Shown piece by piece: positions 11,046 through 22,900 of a DNA stretch of 27,707 nucleotides. The position numbers and the translations under genes were made by a program. This DNA comes from Symbiodinium natans (taxonomy: Eukaryota; Sar; Dinophyceae; Suessiales; Symbiodiniaceae), in assembly GCA_905221605.1 (NCBI GenBank), contig CAJNDS010002841.1, forward strand, positions 235,001 through 262,707. The letters run 5' to 3'. The notes beneath the pieces are model-generated. The model made no database searches. It saw only the letters and a list, made by a program, of their open reading frames with translations, and was not told the DNA's origin. Position 1 is the stretch's first letter, and each line of letters begins with the position of its first letter.

Positions 11046-12593
11046 GCCTTGTGCTTTAGGACATTTTGGGACCCTCGAAAAAGTGCTGAGCTAGGCTTTC
11101 GCGTGAAGAGCCACAGCCACTCGAGGTGACCACACTCGTGGGCGGCGCTTGCCGTGCTGTTTCACGGTGGACGGCCTGCGCCCCAAGAAACCTTGTGGTG
11201 TATGCGTGTGTATGTGGTATGCAATGGGACTCTGGGCCCGAATCGGTTTCAAGCCACGCAATGCCACGAAGCGTGAAGATGGGTTGACAGCAGGACTACC
11301 ACTCCATCATCCAGCGACGAGTGGGCTGCCACCCAGCTGCTGGGCCGAAGCGGCTTAGGACCTAACTCTGCTTAACATGCAGAGCCGAATCCCAGTTCAG
11401 CGCTTTCGCCAGTTTTACTGCGTACAATTTTTGCTAGAATCGTGCTGTACATCCGTTTATGATCATAATCTCGCTCCCACCTTGGTCGCTCCTTGTGAAG
11501 TGCACAGCTGTCGTGGCTTTGGACAGAACTCCCTGAGTCTGGTGTTCCAAACCCGACAGTGACCTCAAACTCTCTAGAAAGCTTTCATTCAGGTGCTCCA
11601 TGCTCAAAGCATGATGTATTTGCCACTGAAGGGTGAATGGGGGTCTTGGGACGGTTTTGGGCGCCATGTGTCATGGGTGTTGTGGTATGGGTTGAGTGCT
11701 TCTGAGCTTCTAAGGGGGTTTTGGGCAGCATCGGAATGGCCAGGTCAGCGCTTTCTTTTCGACAACTCGCAGGGATCGTGTGAGCCGTAGCCCGCGTGAG
11801 CGCCCCGCCTAAACCCTGTGAGCTGCATGCAAGCGTCAAAGATCAAGTTCGTTGTATTGACTTGATGTTTAATCGCAACCCAGTCGCGCTCAGCGCATTT
11901 TTATCATCACAATCCACCGCTTTCAGTCAAATTTACACTGTATTTTGTGAATAGCGTGGCCTCAAAACGTTTCGTAAAATAATTCCAACTCAAGCAACAA
12001 AAAGCGTTGACATCATCACCCGCCATGATATGCCAGGTGCAGGATTGAAGGGAGAGTCATTCAGAAATGCTTCTCCGCCCATGCTTGCTTCCTCTACGAA
12101 AAGAACAAACTTCGCCAATGGATGTCCGCTGTGCGGATTTCGGGCGTTCGTGCATGCAGGTCATTGGCTAGTCTAAACAAGTGCTGTTGTTCTATCATGT
12201 TCTATTTCGGGGATCAAGCTGTAGGCCTCCTGACGCGAAACCAGTGGCCTAGGGATGCGACATCCTGCGTACGCTCCCAGCAATGAGAAAATTTCAAGAT
12301 CCGAATGCGACGCGTCGGATCGCCCGCGGCCCAAAAGTCGAGCACAGGAGGCACGAGATTTCGAACAGATCCGTACAGCACGAAGCGAAGCCGTGTGAAA
12401 GAATTTAGGAGAGAGAGGAAAGTGCATAAAATCATAAAGTATGTCCCCACCACGTGTTCGCCCCCCGATTGCAGCGTGCAAAGCACCCACCTCCCCTAGG
12501 CGAAAGCACGATTAACCCGCAAAGCCCCGGAACCTGCGACCCGCACCCAGGACTGGAAGGCCACGACAGCCAAAGAGCCAGTGAGGTGCTCAG
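11046..12593. other. No convincing gene
   Basis: Small frames at 11149-11358 and 11593-11790 lack codon bias. The 11860-12060 part is AT-richer with no features. Confidence 0.4.
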
Positions 12594-12717
12594 CCATGGG
12601 CCCTCGGCCTTTCTCAACAAACTGAAGATCTTCAAATCCTTCAGCAGAAAACGCCCACTGGCCCAGATCGACGTCTTCGTATCCGGGGAGGGGATCTTCT
12701 TCTGTGCCGGGCACAAG
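12594..12717 (+). CDS. Candidate exon, unidentified
   Basis: The + frame after gctcag reads HGPSAFLNKLKIFKSF, then SRKRPLAQIDVFVSGEGIFF and CAGHK, with about 78% G/C third positions; the competing minus frame over the same bases has about half. A basic segment is followed by beta-like strands. The donor would be GC (12718). The open frame extends further left to about 12454, so the left border is uncertain. Confidence 0.42.
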
Positions 12718-13825
12718 GCCAGTGCTACTTCGGGGCAAAATGGGCCAGGGTCTGAATCGATTCTGAATATGGGCTTAGTATGTCTTGATAAGGATCACTT
12801 TTGCGTTTCATCCCAGGATTTCTGGGGCTGGGTTCTTGGTCTTGGAAGCTCGCTCCGGCCCCCACCAAAACTTGGTTTCATTGCTCGTTGACTGTGCTGA
12901 CTCTTGGACCTGGGGAGACGAAGCAGGTCTTCCGCGCAAGAGAGGGCAGAACTGAAAGCAATCCTTGATCTCGGCGGAAGTGCAGGGACAGCCTCTGACG
13001 TGTATTTTACGATTCTTGCGGAATCTTCCATGAAACTGACGTCTTGCAGTCTGACGATATCTTACGCGTTTTGCGGATTCTTGCGGATTCTTTTTGCGAC
13101 TTTCAGGGTGCAGGGTGCTGAGTCTTGGTCTCGTGCCGAGCGCCAATTTTCGAACGGGACAAGCGATGCACAAAGACCCATAAAGCTCAGCGGAATGCTG
13201 CTCAAACTGGCATGTCTCCTGTGCAGAGCCTGATTCGGAAATCCACGGCTTCTTTGCAATTTATGATATGCCGTCAGAGCCGCTCTTCACGTCTCTCTCT
13301 TGCTTATTTGCAGAGAGGCCACCTGCGCCCCTCGGAACCACCACGCCTTGGCCGACCGCCTCGCCCCTCAGCTCCTCTCGGAGGCGCGAGAGAACTGCGA
13401 GAGAACTTTGAGAGAAACGTTGAGAGAACATATGGCAGATGGCATGTGGCATAATTATACTATGTGATACTCATATGTTTTTCACATAATGTTTACATCT
13501 AAGCCTCAGATACCTACTTCAAAATTCCGAAGTTCCTGTCCTCGTGGCCTCTACTCGTTAGTAGATGCCACAGCTTTGCCTTGTCTCTGAATGTTTCGCA
13601 ACTTGATGGCGGATGCAGGCACTAGTTCAGTTGTGTAGGACATGTGGCGATGAGCTTGAGTAATACACGCCAGCGAGCTCGTGACGAGCTTAGGATGCAT
13701 GCATTCAGGCGTATGTGTCTGACCCTGAATCCGGGTTTGTTGAACATGAGGGTTCTGCAAACAACGTTGTATGTTTCTGAACTATCCTGACACGCCTGGA
13801 TCATCTGACTTTCTGGTCTCTCGAG
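12718..13825. other. No convincing gene; short direct repeats
   Basis: ttgcggattc occurs twice in tandem near 13073-13092, and gagagaac recurs about every 11-16 bases at 13388-13430. No GC3-biased exon stands out. Confidence 0.4.
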
Positions 13826-13885
13826 GAGTACGCGCAGCAGCTCTTGGAGGGGGTTCCTCCGGAAGACCCCTACGACATGCCCCTG
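13826..13885 (+). CDS. Candidate exon, unidentified
   Basis: Twenty codons, phase 0 at both ends, between acceptor tctcgag and donor GTCCTG: EYAQQLLEGVPPEDPYDMPL. Seventeen of 20 codons end in G or C. It reads as a helix followed by an acidic proline-containing loop. The strand and codon bias match the kinase exons 3 kb downstream, so it may be an upstream exon of that gene. Confidence 0.52.
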
Positions 13886-14261
13886 GTCCTGTCAGGGGGC
13901 CAAGGAAACATGAGCCAAGAGCACCACATTATGCTTTTCATCTTGCTTAAAGGATGTGTGCCGGTTTCTTTCGAGAGAGCAGACTGATTTTGAAGTGAGC
14001 TCATGCGAGTTACATGTTTTTGAATGTTGATCAACAAGGTGTTTGGCGGCTAATATGTCGAGCTTAGTGTCCATCGATGAGTTTCATCTTCATGAGGAGT
14101 ATGCCGAAGTTAGGTGAGAGGTGAGAGGATGGCGATCAGCTGTGCAGCAGTGTTTTTTTTGCACGAAATACCTGCCCTGGCCGCTTCATCACGTGACCCA
14201 TCCCCCACTTCATCAGACCTCCTTTCGTGCACCAGCTTTGAGCCCACAACTCCTCCCTCAG

Positions 14262-14320
14262 GCCAGATGCAGATTCCTGAGTGCTTCAGCTACGCCTGCG
14301 TGCTCTCGCAGAGCCATGAG
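14262..14320 (+). CDS. Candidate exon, unidentified
   Basis: A good pyrimidine-rich acceptor (ctcctccctcag) leads into QMQIPECFSYACVLSQSHE with strong GC3. The right border is unclear; a GT donor at 14300 is possible. The same frame stays open to 14449. Confidence 0.35.
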
Positions 14321-15799
14321 CTGACTTCAGACCGGCTTGAGCAAGAGCTTCAGTACAGGCTGCTTCAGTACAGGCTGCAAGGGTCCCGGGCAGAGAGGCA
14401 TAGTGCAGGTGAAGGGATACCTCCGCTAGAGCTTGCCTGTTTGCGTTGAAGCACTTTTCGGCCCTTCATGGAAGACAATGCCAGTATCAGGTTGTTATGT
14501 TAACGCGGTTTCTTTGTTTTAAACTCCAACGTCGCCGCGTGATAATTCATTTCCGGACTCCTCTCTTCTTCAGGTGTGAAGATTCTGTGGAGCCTAGGTC
14601 CTAATTAGAAGCAGCACGCAGCCGTCAGAATCCGTCAGAAGAGAGAATTCCGGCGGGAGTTCGAGCGAATCGGAACCAGGTGAGCTTCGCCTGAGCCATG
14701 TGGTAGAGCGCACGCCAAGCAATGCGCTTGAGTATGCATATGAAGGAGGCAAGTGGGCTTTACCATGTTGTATCTAACGGTATTGTCCCTATGCCTTCAT
14801 ACGAAAAGGTTTCTTCGTTTCTTTTTAGCATGTCAGCGCTGAGCTTAATGTGCAGAATAATAAGGGTTTTGGTGCTGGATCGGCGGCTTCGGGGTTTGGG
14901 AACATTTTCCTCTTCCTGCCATGGCTTGGGAATCTTTTTTGGATGTTGGTCGTTTGTTGGTTGCTTGGGTGATCTTGAGTGTCTTCGGTTGGGAGTAGAA
15001 ATTCAGGCTTGAGTCACAGAAGCTCTAGGAAGGAAGGCATTCCGCAATCGTGGAGAGAGCGTAGGTTGCTTGGCTTCGTTTTCGCACCTCCTGCTTAAAG
15101 CGCACGTTTCACCAGGCAGGTCCGGACAACCGGCGAGTCCAAAGACACAGTCTGAAATTGCGCATGGCTAAGACCGTCTGAACAGTCCCTGAATGGATCT
15201 GATTCACTGCATCAATGTGCGAAGACAGAGGTGAGGAATCACAACTCTGCTCCGAACCTAGCTGCCTAGCTTCTTTCTCTCGCACTAAGTCGCTAAGGTC
15301 TCACGGATATGTAGACTGTAGACTCGCAGACCCTTCAGAAGCCAACAGAGCCAACACCTCAACGCCATATGAAATCCCCTGCGCACCGATCCTGGCTTCG
15401 GAATCTGATGCGTTTGCTGCAGAAATTTTGGTTCGAGCTGTTCGAGGTTTGCTTGCGACGCTGGTTCATTCAGCACCCGCCATGAGCGCAGCTCGTAAGA
15501 CACTGGTGGCAGGGTGTTGTTGCCGGACTTCCGTAGGCTTTCTGGTCGCTTGGTTCCCGGCATGGTGCTACACTGATCTGACTGCTGCAGGAGTGTAGGC
15601 GACTGACGCAAGTATGCTCTTGAATGGGTTTGGCTATGGTTCAAGCTCCCCTGACAGCCAAGGTGACCTTCGTTCAGACCCCTGCCCAGACGCCTGGCTG
15701 TGATTAAACCTCAACTGCTCAGCTTGATCTGGGATTTCGCAATATTCAACACAGAGAGGCCTGAAGAGCCTCCCCAAGCAGACTTGAATTGCTCCTCAG
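14321..15799. other. No convincing gene
   Basis: Open frames at 14722-15012 and 15215-15598 have no codon bias or motifs. tcagaatccg is repeated near 14625-14640. Confidence 0.35.
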
Positions 15800-15991
15800 A
15801 GGTCTGTGGCTGCCCTGGGCCAAGTGCAGGGTACCCCTGCCCTGCGTGGTGCAGAGGCCCCAAGCCAAGGCGCAATTGGGGAAGGCGAACCTCCCATGAA
15901 CACGTCCTCAACACAAGCATCCCCAAATGCACAGCCTCCCCAAAGCGGAACATCCCTCATTCTGCATCTTTTGACAAGACAAAACACGTAG
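15800..15991 (+). CDS. Candidate exon, low-complexity linker
   Basis: After acceptor ctcctcag the frame reads RSVAALGQVQGTPALRGAEA, then a Gln/Pro/Ser/Thr-rich stretch up to a TAG. This looks like a disordered linker. The coding part probably ends before the stop, at an unplaced donor. Weak codon bias and open antisense frames make it tentative. Confidence 0.25.
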   Translation, partial: RSVAALGQVQGTPALRGAEAPSQGAIGEGEPPMNTSSTQASPNAQPPQSGTSLILHLLTRQNT

Positions 15992-16199
15992 GCCTGCACG
16001 TTGCGAGCCTCGTATTTCAAGCCAGAGCATGATGAGCCATGCATGATCAGACCACTATGGCCATAGTGCCAAAGGGCACCTTCGTTGGCAGGTCATTGCA
16101 GGGCATTGTGCCAGCGGTGTGTAGGGTGTAGTGGAAGTTCTTGCAATTATGTATCTATGTTTTGCAGTGCGCCTCAATTGTCCTTTGGCAGGTCATCAG

Positions 16200-16274
16200 G
16201 GCTCCGGAGTGGCTGCTGTCGGTGCCGCTGCGCTGTGCCTGGGCGCCTCGCTGGCACGCCGGGCGGGCGCCGAG
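16200..16274 (+). CDS. Candidate exon, hydrophobic Ala-rich segment
   Basis: Acceptor catcag to GC donor (16275), 25 codons, phase 0 at both ends: GSGVAAVGAAALCLGASLAR then RAGAE. The first 18 residues are small and hydrophobic and would make a transmembrane or signal-anchor helix followed by a positive charge cluster. It precedes kinase exon 1 by 560 nt in matching phase, so the kinase could be membrane-anchored. That is inference. Confidence 0.38.
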
Positions 16275-16513
16275 GCATCGAGGGAGGGATGTGGGTGATG
16301 TCGGATGATTTTGGGAAGTTTTGGGTGATTTGCCTGGTCGGGCTTGGCTTCCCGTATGTTCACGTGCTCATGCCGATGGACTCCTGGAATGGGTCCGAAG
16401 CCTGGCCCCAGGGTTGTGTCGGGGTTTCGTGACTGGTCTTGGAGTTTGGTCAAGGTGGGAGACTTCTCAACTCTGCAATTCGCTCCTTCCTCCTGCTTCC
16501 CCAGCCAAGCAAG

Positions 16514-16560
16514 CGAACATCCCTGTGAACATCCATGTGAACGTGCATGTGAACATCCAT
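16514..16560. repeat. 12-bp tandem repeat GTGAACATCCAT, four copies
   Basis: Four near-perfect copies in sequence, with one or two changes. Confidence 0.8.
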
Positions 16561-16835
16561 GCCAGAAGCGCGCTGCCCGCGGTGCCCGCGTTGCCACCAA
16601 GGCGCCGTTTCTTTTCACGAAGCCATAAACACCATGAAATCCCTTAACCCTAGTTTGGTCGAGGCTTGTAACTGTTGCGCTGCTGCGGCTTGCACACCCC
16701 ACGCCCGAAGTTAACGGTCAACTAGGATGCTTTGCGGACCTTCGAAAAATGAAGGGCAGCCTCTTTATTTGCAATCTATCACGAAGCGCTTTGCGCCGTT
16801 CCTTCTTCCACGGACATGCTCAGTGAAGCACGCAG

Positions 16836-16970
16836 CCTTTTCAATGCGCCATCGAAGTCTGTCACGACAACCCCCGGTTGAAGGCGCTCGGCTCCATTGA
16901 GCAGTTCAAGATCTTCGGCCCGCCAGAGGCGAAAGATGGCCAAAGCCTGCAAGATTCTGAAAAAGCATCT
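16836..16970 (+). CDS. Kinase gene exon 1 (as joined): N-terminal flank
   Basis: Phase-0 exon of 45 codons between acceptor acgcag and donor GTAAGC. The peptide includes CHDNPRLKALGSIEQFKIFG and ends DSEKAS. The third codon positions are GC-rich, as in the kinase core exons. It lies just upstream of the glycine-loop exon and keeps the frame, so it is probably the segment before the catalytic domain. I recognise no domain in it. The start could also be at the later AG near 16857. Confidence 0.6.
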
Positions 16971-19900
16971 GTAAGCATCTGTAAGCTATAAGTCGTCTTC
17001 AAGTCGACAACGGGGTTTGAATAAGTCTTCGGGGGGGGGGGCCGGGAGGGCGAGGTTGCGGGGGTTTAGTGCATTCCGAGGTGGCTCAGGCTCAGGGTGC
17101 GAAGTGCTTCAGACTTCGGGAGGATCCCTTCGTCATCGAGACAGACAAAGTGTTGGGCGTCGGCGGGCAGGGAACTGTCTACCTGTGCCACAAGCAGTGG
17201 CTTGGATGGAAAGTGTCCCTAAAGAAGGAGCCGCCCTCCTCTAAAGCTTTGGCGCCAAACCGATGCCTCAGATGGAGGGATTGTCGGCTTTTGGGCCCTC
17301 AGGTAGTTCCGCAGTCTAGGACAGTTCTAGCCGGCTGCAAGCAGTTGTGAGCAGTTGTTTGCAGTTGTTTGCAGTTGTGCTTGGCTTCGTGGGCCGGCCC
17401 TCCAAGGAGCACTCCCAACGTGAAGCATGCTGTGAAGACCATCCCTATTTGGCGCCTGCTGATGGAGCGGTCGGGTTGTCTATTGAAAGAAACACTTGAC
17501 GATGTTTGACGATGCTTCTGTGCAAGTGAAGTCCAAGGCCTCACGAACTCACGAACTTGCTGAGTTTTCGAGAGCCCGCGAAGGACCCATCCTGCGACGA
17601 GAAGATCGCTGACATCCGGAAGGAGACCGAGGTCCCAGCTGCCCAACTGCCCCACTGCCCAAAGCCCAAAGCCCAAAGCTTCACTTTCACACGCCATCAC
17701 CTAAGCCCCGCCTGAGACCCCTTGAGGCCTCAGTGTGGCCTTCAGCAAAGGCTTGAAAGGGACTCCCCGACCTTCGGAGGTGCTGATGAAAATCCAGGGC
17801 CACCCCAACATCTGCGGGTGCCTGGGGTGCTTCGATGCCTTCCGGCCAGGCACTACACAGGCCCGACCGACAGTTGCCAAAAGAGCTCAATCATTTGGTG
17901 GGTGTTTAAGGAGTGTTTCGCCCTTGCGTGCTCTGGACTAGGGAAGAGGAAGGGTTTGCGAAAGTTCCTGCACCAAGAGGCACAGTATATCATGATTGTC
18001 ATGGAGCTCGTCGACGGCGGAGAGCTTGCAAGTCTCATGGTAGCACGGCTTCGGGATTCTCAAGCGCGATGAGCAACAACGGCCCAGACACAACAGAAAC
18101 ACATAGAAACTCGAAGTGATTCCATTAGCATCCAGTGAATCCAAGCCTCAAGAGCTTCAGGCCGTGGCTAAGAGCTTCAATTAGTGTTTGCTTCAGTTCG
18201 CTTCATGCGCTTCATATGCGTTCTACAGCTTTCTTGTGCCATGCAATATTTTGTCTTAATCGACCTATCCGTAGCTTCGACGTGGGTCTGAAGGCCCGGG
18301 GCAGGTCTCGACATCTCCCGACCTCCCGAGGCTACATCAAAGATGGGCAGAGCTGCCTCCCAGAGGAGCTTCTTTGGGGCAGTTGAAATAGCTTGAGGCT
18401 TGACTCGGCTTTAGGCTTTAGGGTTTCCGGACGTACTCCATGAGAAATAGAGGGCTCCGGCTTGGACAGATGAAACCACGGGGCCAAGAGACCCGAACTG
18501 AAGCCGCAGCCCGGGCTCCAGGATGTCGTGAAGAGCGTTACCAAGCAGACTGCCATGGGCCTGAAGTTCATCCATGCCGCTTGCTTTTGAAGAGGGCTGC
18601 TGGGGGACTCTGCCCAGTGGGGGCACCGTGGCAAGGGGTGTGGGGTTGTTTGGGGAAGCCAGGACCCTACAAATACGCTTGGAGTACTGAGTAGTGGGGC
18701 GAGGCTGAATTGGTTATGCTGATGCTGGGCAAGACCCCCTAAGCCCCTAAGCCCCTAAACCCCAGTCCGCAGGAGAAGGACATTGTCCACCGAGACCTCA
18801 AGGCCGAGAACATCTTGGCAGCTCGGCTTCAGAGCCAGCTGCAAGAGTTGTCTACCCCACGACTGCTGCAAGCAAGCCCCGTAAGGTCTGCAGCCAGCAG
18901 CTTACCGCGCAGACACCCGTGACCGGCCCAGAAATGTGCCAACAAGTTGTACTCTTTGCTTGGATCCCTCTCGGTGTTGAAGCACTTGGGGTCAATACGT
19001 TGCCTACGTGATGAAGCGCTTGCGTGCATGATCTTGCATGTGTTTGCATGACACGCCTCCGCAAGGACCAGAATTAATGACATGCTCCAAAGTGTCTGGG
19101 TGTGTAACAGGTCTGTTTTGATGCCACGTGCATTCTCAATTCGAATAGAAGCAAGGGGGGCAGTGAGCCTTGCAATATGCGCTGGCCAACGAAAGTCATT
19201 CTGCAAAATGGTTATTTAACTCTGGACAGATTCAAGCCTCCAGGCGAGTTAACTCCGACACGCCCCCACACACCCCAAGGTCTTCATCTCATGCGAAACA
19301 TGAAAACACCCAGCCGGTCAGCATCCTAAATCTACCCGATGACCAAGATCTACTTGACATGCAGATTGCATTTTAACTGCGTTCCACATTTGGTCCCCCT
19401 GGTCAATGAAAATGATCGCTCCGGTACGCCCACATGAACAATAGGGTGATATGGGGCGGCTAACGTTGCAATTTTTCCCGGTTCAGAACGAGTATTCGGT
19501 TACGAATTCTTCTTCCCGACAGAACAGTTTGAATGATTTGCAGCAGTACACATCTTCTGGGACTAAAATTGCACCCTCGATTGCAAACATGATGAGATCG
19601 AGACAGCTCAGAATGTCGATTCGCTGGGTTTGCGGGTGGGGTCGGGGCCTCCTCTCCACCATCGTGCCGACAATACTAGGTTTGCCCAAGCCCCCGTACA
19701 CTTAAGCAGTGCATGCGGGTTGTTCCGCTTTCGGTTCCTATCAATGACGGTAGATTCTTGGTTCCAAACAAGGACCCTAGATTTTGGCACGACCACTGCA
19801 TGTTTCGGTTTGTCCTGCTTGTCCGGCTCTACATTCGCTCTACAAGAAGTATGTCGGGCTGCCTCCCCCTTTGTTTTTGTACGTTATACACGAGCTATAC

Positions 19901-22900
19901 AAGAGACCATGCAAAGGCTCATCATCTAGATCCGGCCCGGTGTGCGTGCCGTGGGGCTTTGATTTTGTTGCCGGTGGTGCTTTCAGGGTATTCTCGGGGC
20001 CCGGGCACAAGCGGGACACCCGGATGTGCCCAGTTCCGAAAAGGAGCTGGTCTTTTTTGAAGTGCCGAGGTCAAGCTGATTGACTTTGGCGTGGCAAAGC
20101 CCCTTTGCCTGGCCCAGAAAAGGTGGCTAAAGCACTGCAAGCGATCAAACGACGTGCGCTCCCGAAGCCCTGCCGAAGGCCTTCTTGCAGCCTTCGGTTC
20201 CCGTACCTTCACCCCCTACACCCTGGACCCCTCAGCCTCAGACAGCCAAGGAGCCTTTCTGGCACTGTGGCTCGAAGCTGCGTCGGCACCACCGTGGCTC
20301 GGCACAGTCTCGACACAGTCTCGCAAGTGATTTCGTGCTTCAGGTGAGCAACGACTCGAGATGCGTATTTTGAGCCATCGTGCATGCCAGCATGCAAAAG
20401 ATGCCCGATCAGCGATTCCTGCTCACGTTCGTGATTTGAAAGGAGGTGGAGCTTTCAAAGACCGGAGTTGATGATGAATATGAAAGCCAAAAGTGAGAGT
20501 TGAAGAGCATGGGAAAATTGGAAAACTGTTGCAGCTTCAGATTCCAGTCCCGACTGTTGCTGGTGGCAATGTGATCTGTAGACGCATCCTGCTCCATTCG
20601 TCGGTTTGTCGCAGCACGTTTCAGTCCCCAGGAAATCATGGCACCGGAGCTCGTGGGTGCCAAGATGATGTTCCTCGGCAAGGAGTTTGGTGATGTTGTG
20701 AAGGTGTGAAGGATCAGTCAGGATCACTGCGACGTACGCAAAGTGGCAAAGTCGACCGAGGGGCTCCAGCTGGGGGGTGGGTGGGGCGGGATGGGGGAAA
20801 AGGCCGGTCTCAGGGTCTTGATCTGGGACAATGATGGGCCATGACTCATGACCGCAGATCTTCTGGCAACGCTTGGTCAAAGTGCACGCCCAAAGCCTTT
20901 CCCTCTCTCCCACTGCGCCCTTGATCTGAGGATTGCCCCGAAGGGCGTGAACCTGCCTACGCATGGCCCCTACACCTTTCAGCGCCCTGGCTGCCGTTCG
21001 GGGCGGCTCTTCGGGCGATGGTGTACTCTAGCCATTCACGAAAGGATTGTATCGTGTAACGTAGCCTACGCTGGCAGCCGCTGGAGTTTTGTTTACTCTG
21101 AAGGGATTGCTGAGCACAAGACCGAAGTACTGGTTGAGGTGCATATTTGCCGAAAGCTCTGTAGGAATGAACAGCGCCCTCTCATGATGAACATCAGGCA
21201 CTTAGGCATCCTTGTCCCGCTGCTGGCATCATTTACATGCAGTGAATCGTGCAGCATGCAGGGAGATTTCGATCCCCAAGTCCTACGTCCTTGATCTCTC
21301 AGGCCTCCAGCGCAGCAGAGCCCGGGCTTCGGCATCGTCACGCAGCGACCCGTGCCTGTGGTCGCAGCTAAGAGGTAGCTTCCTCTGTAGCCGTCATAGC
21401 CGTCCTTTCCCACCACAGGCTTGTGAGCTGCGAAACATTTGTTTGTCTGCATGTAGGATGATTGTATGATGTGCTCGAGACTTCGCTTCTAGCTCACCGT
21501 GGCTGATCCTGAACTTGCAGCTCCCTCCCCCAACGGAACCCTTGAAACCTTTGAAGAAGCGCTGGATCGTTGAACCCCCGAAGTCCTCGCCTATTGGGCT
21601 GTTTTCTGAGCGCCCCAGCCTTGGGCACCTTTGGAGCAGGATGGCAAGGGTGCCATGGTCAATGGCATCGAGCCAGGGGGCCAGGCCGCGGGCTACAACG
21701 TAACTTGGCGTTGCTGATCCGCGTTCTTGTCTTTCATGGCGCTTCCAAGGTGTGACAAAATTCTTGAGGGGCCGCTGAAATTGGGCTCAGTCCATGTCAA
21801 GGTGGGTGATGGCTGGGCCATCTCTCACATCAACGGCCAGGAGATCCTGGAGATGCCCTTTGTCAAGGAGAGCCTTGACAGGGCAGCTGAAGCTCATTTT
21901 TAGTGAGGATCAAGGAACCTATATACTGTCAGACCCTTCCCCCTCCTAAGTGAGCATTTCCTTGCTGGCATCCTGCTGAGCATTTCGTTGCTGTCACCCT
22001 GCTGTGAGCATTTGGTTGCTGTCACCCTGCTGTGAGCATTTCGTTGCTGTCACCCCGCTGTGAGCACGTCCTTGCTGGCATCCTGCTGTGAGCATTTTCT
22101 TGCTGTCATCCTGCTGTGAGCATTTCCTTGCTGGCATCCTGCTGTGAGCAGTTCGTTGCCGTCACCCTGCTGTGAGCATTTGGTTGCTGTCACCCTGCTG
22201 TGAGCATGTCGTTGCTGTCACCCCGCTGTGAGCACGTCCTTGCTGGCATCCTGCCGTGAGCATTTTCTTGCTGTCATCCTGCTGTGAGCATTTCCTTGCT
22301 GTCATCCTGCTGTGAGCATTTCCTTGCGGGCATCCTGTTGTGAGCATGACCTTGCTGTCACCCTGCTGTGAGCATTTCGTTGCTGTCACCCTGCTGCGAG
22401 CATTTCCTTGCTTGCATCCTGCTGTGAGCATGTCGTTGCTGTCACACTGCTGTGAGCATTTCCTTGCAGGCACCCTGCTGTGAGCATTTCGTTGCTGTCA
22501 CCCTGCTGTGAGCATGTCGTTGCTGTCACCCTGCTGTGAGCATTTCCTTGCTGTCACCCCGCTGTGAGCATGTCCTTGCTGGCATCCTGCTGTGAGCATT
22601 TTCTTGCTGGCATCCTGCTGTGAGTACGTCCTTGCTGGCATCCTGCTGTGAGCATTGTCTTGCTGTCATCCTGCTGTGAGCATTTCCTTGCTGTCATTCT
22701 GCTGTGAGCATTTCCTTGCTGGCATCCTGCTGTGAGCATGGCCTTGCTGTCACCCTTCTGTGAGCATTTCGTTGCTGTGACCCTGCTGTGAGCATTTCCT
22801 TGCTGGCATCCTGCTGTGAGCATTTCGTTGCTGTCACCCTGCTGTGAGTTGCTGTCACCCTGCTGTGAGCACTTCCTTGCTGTCACCCTGCTGTGAAGAC

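Noticed and set aside
12496-12738. Minus-strand ORF of 80 aa with an acidic, protein-like look
   Set aside because: About half of its codons end in A or T, while the + frame over the same bases has about 78% G/C third positions like the kinase exons.
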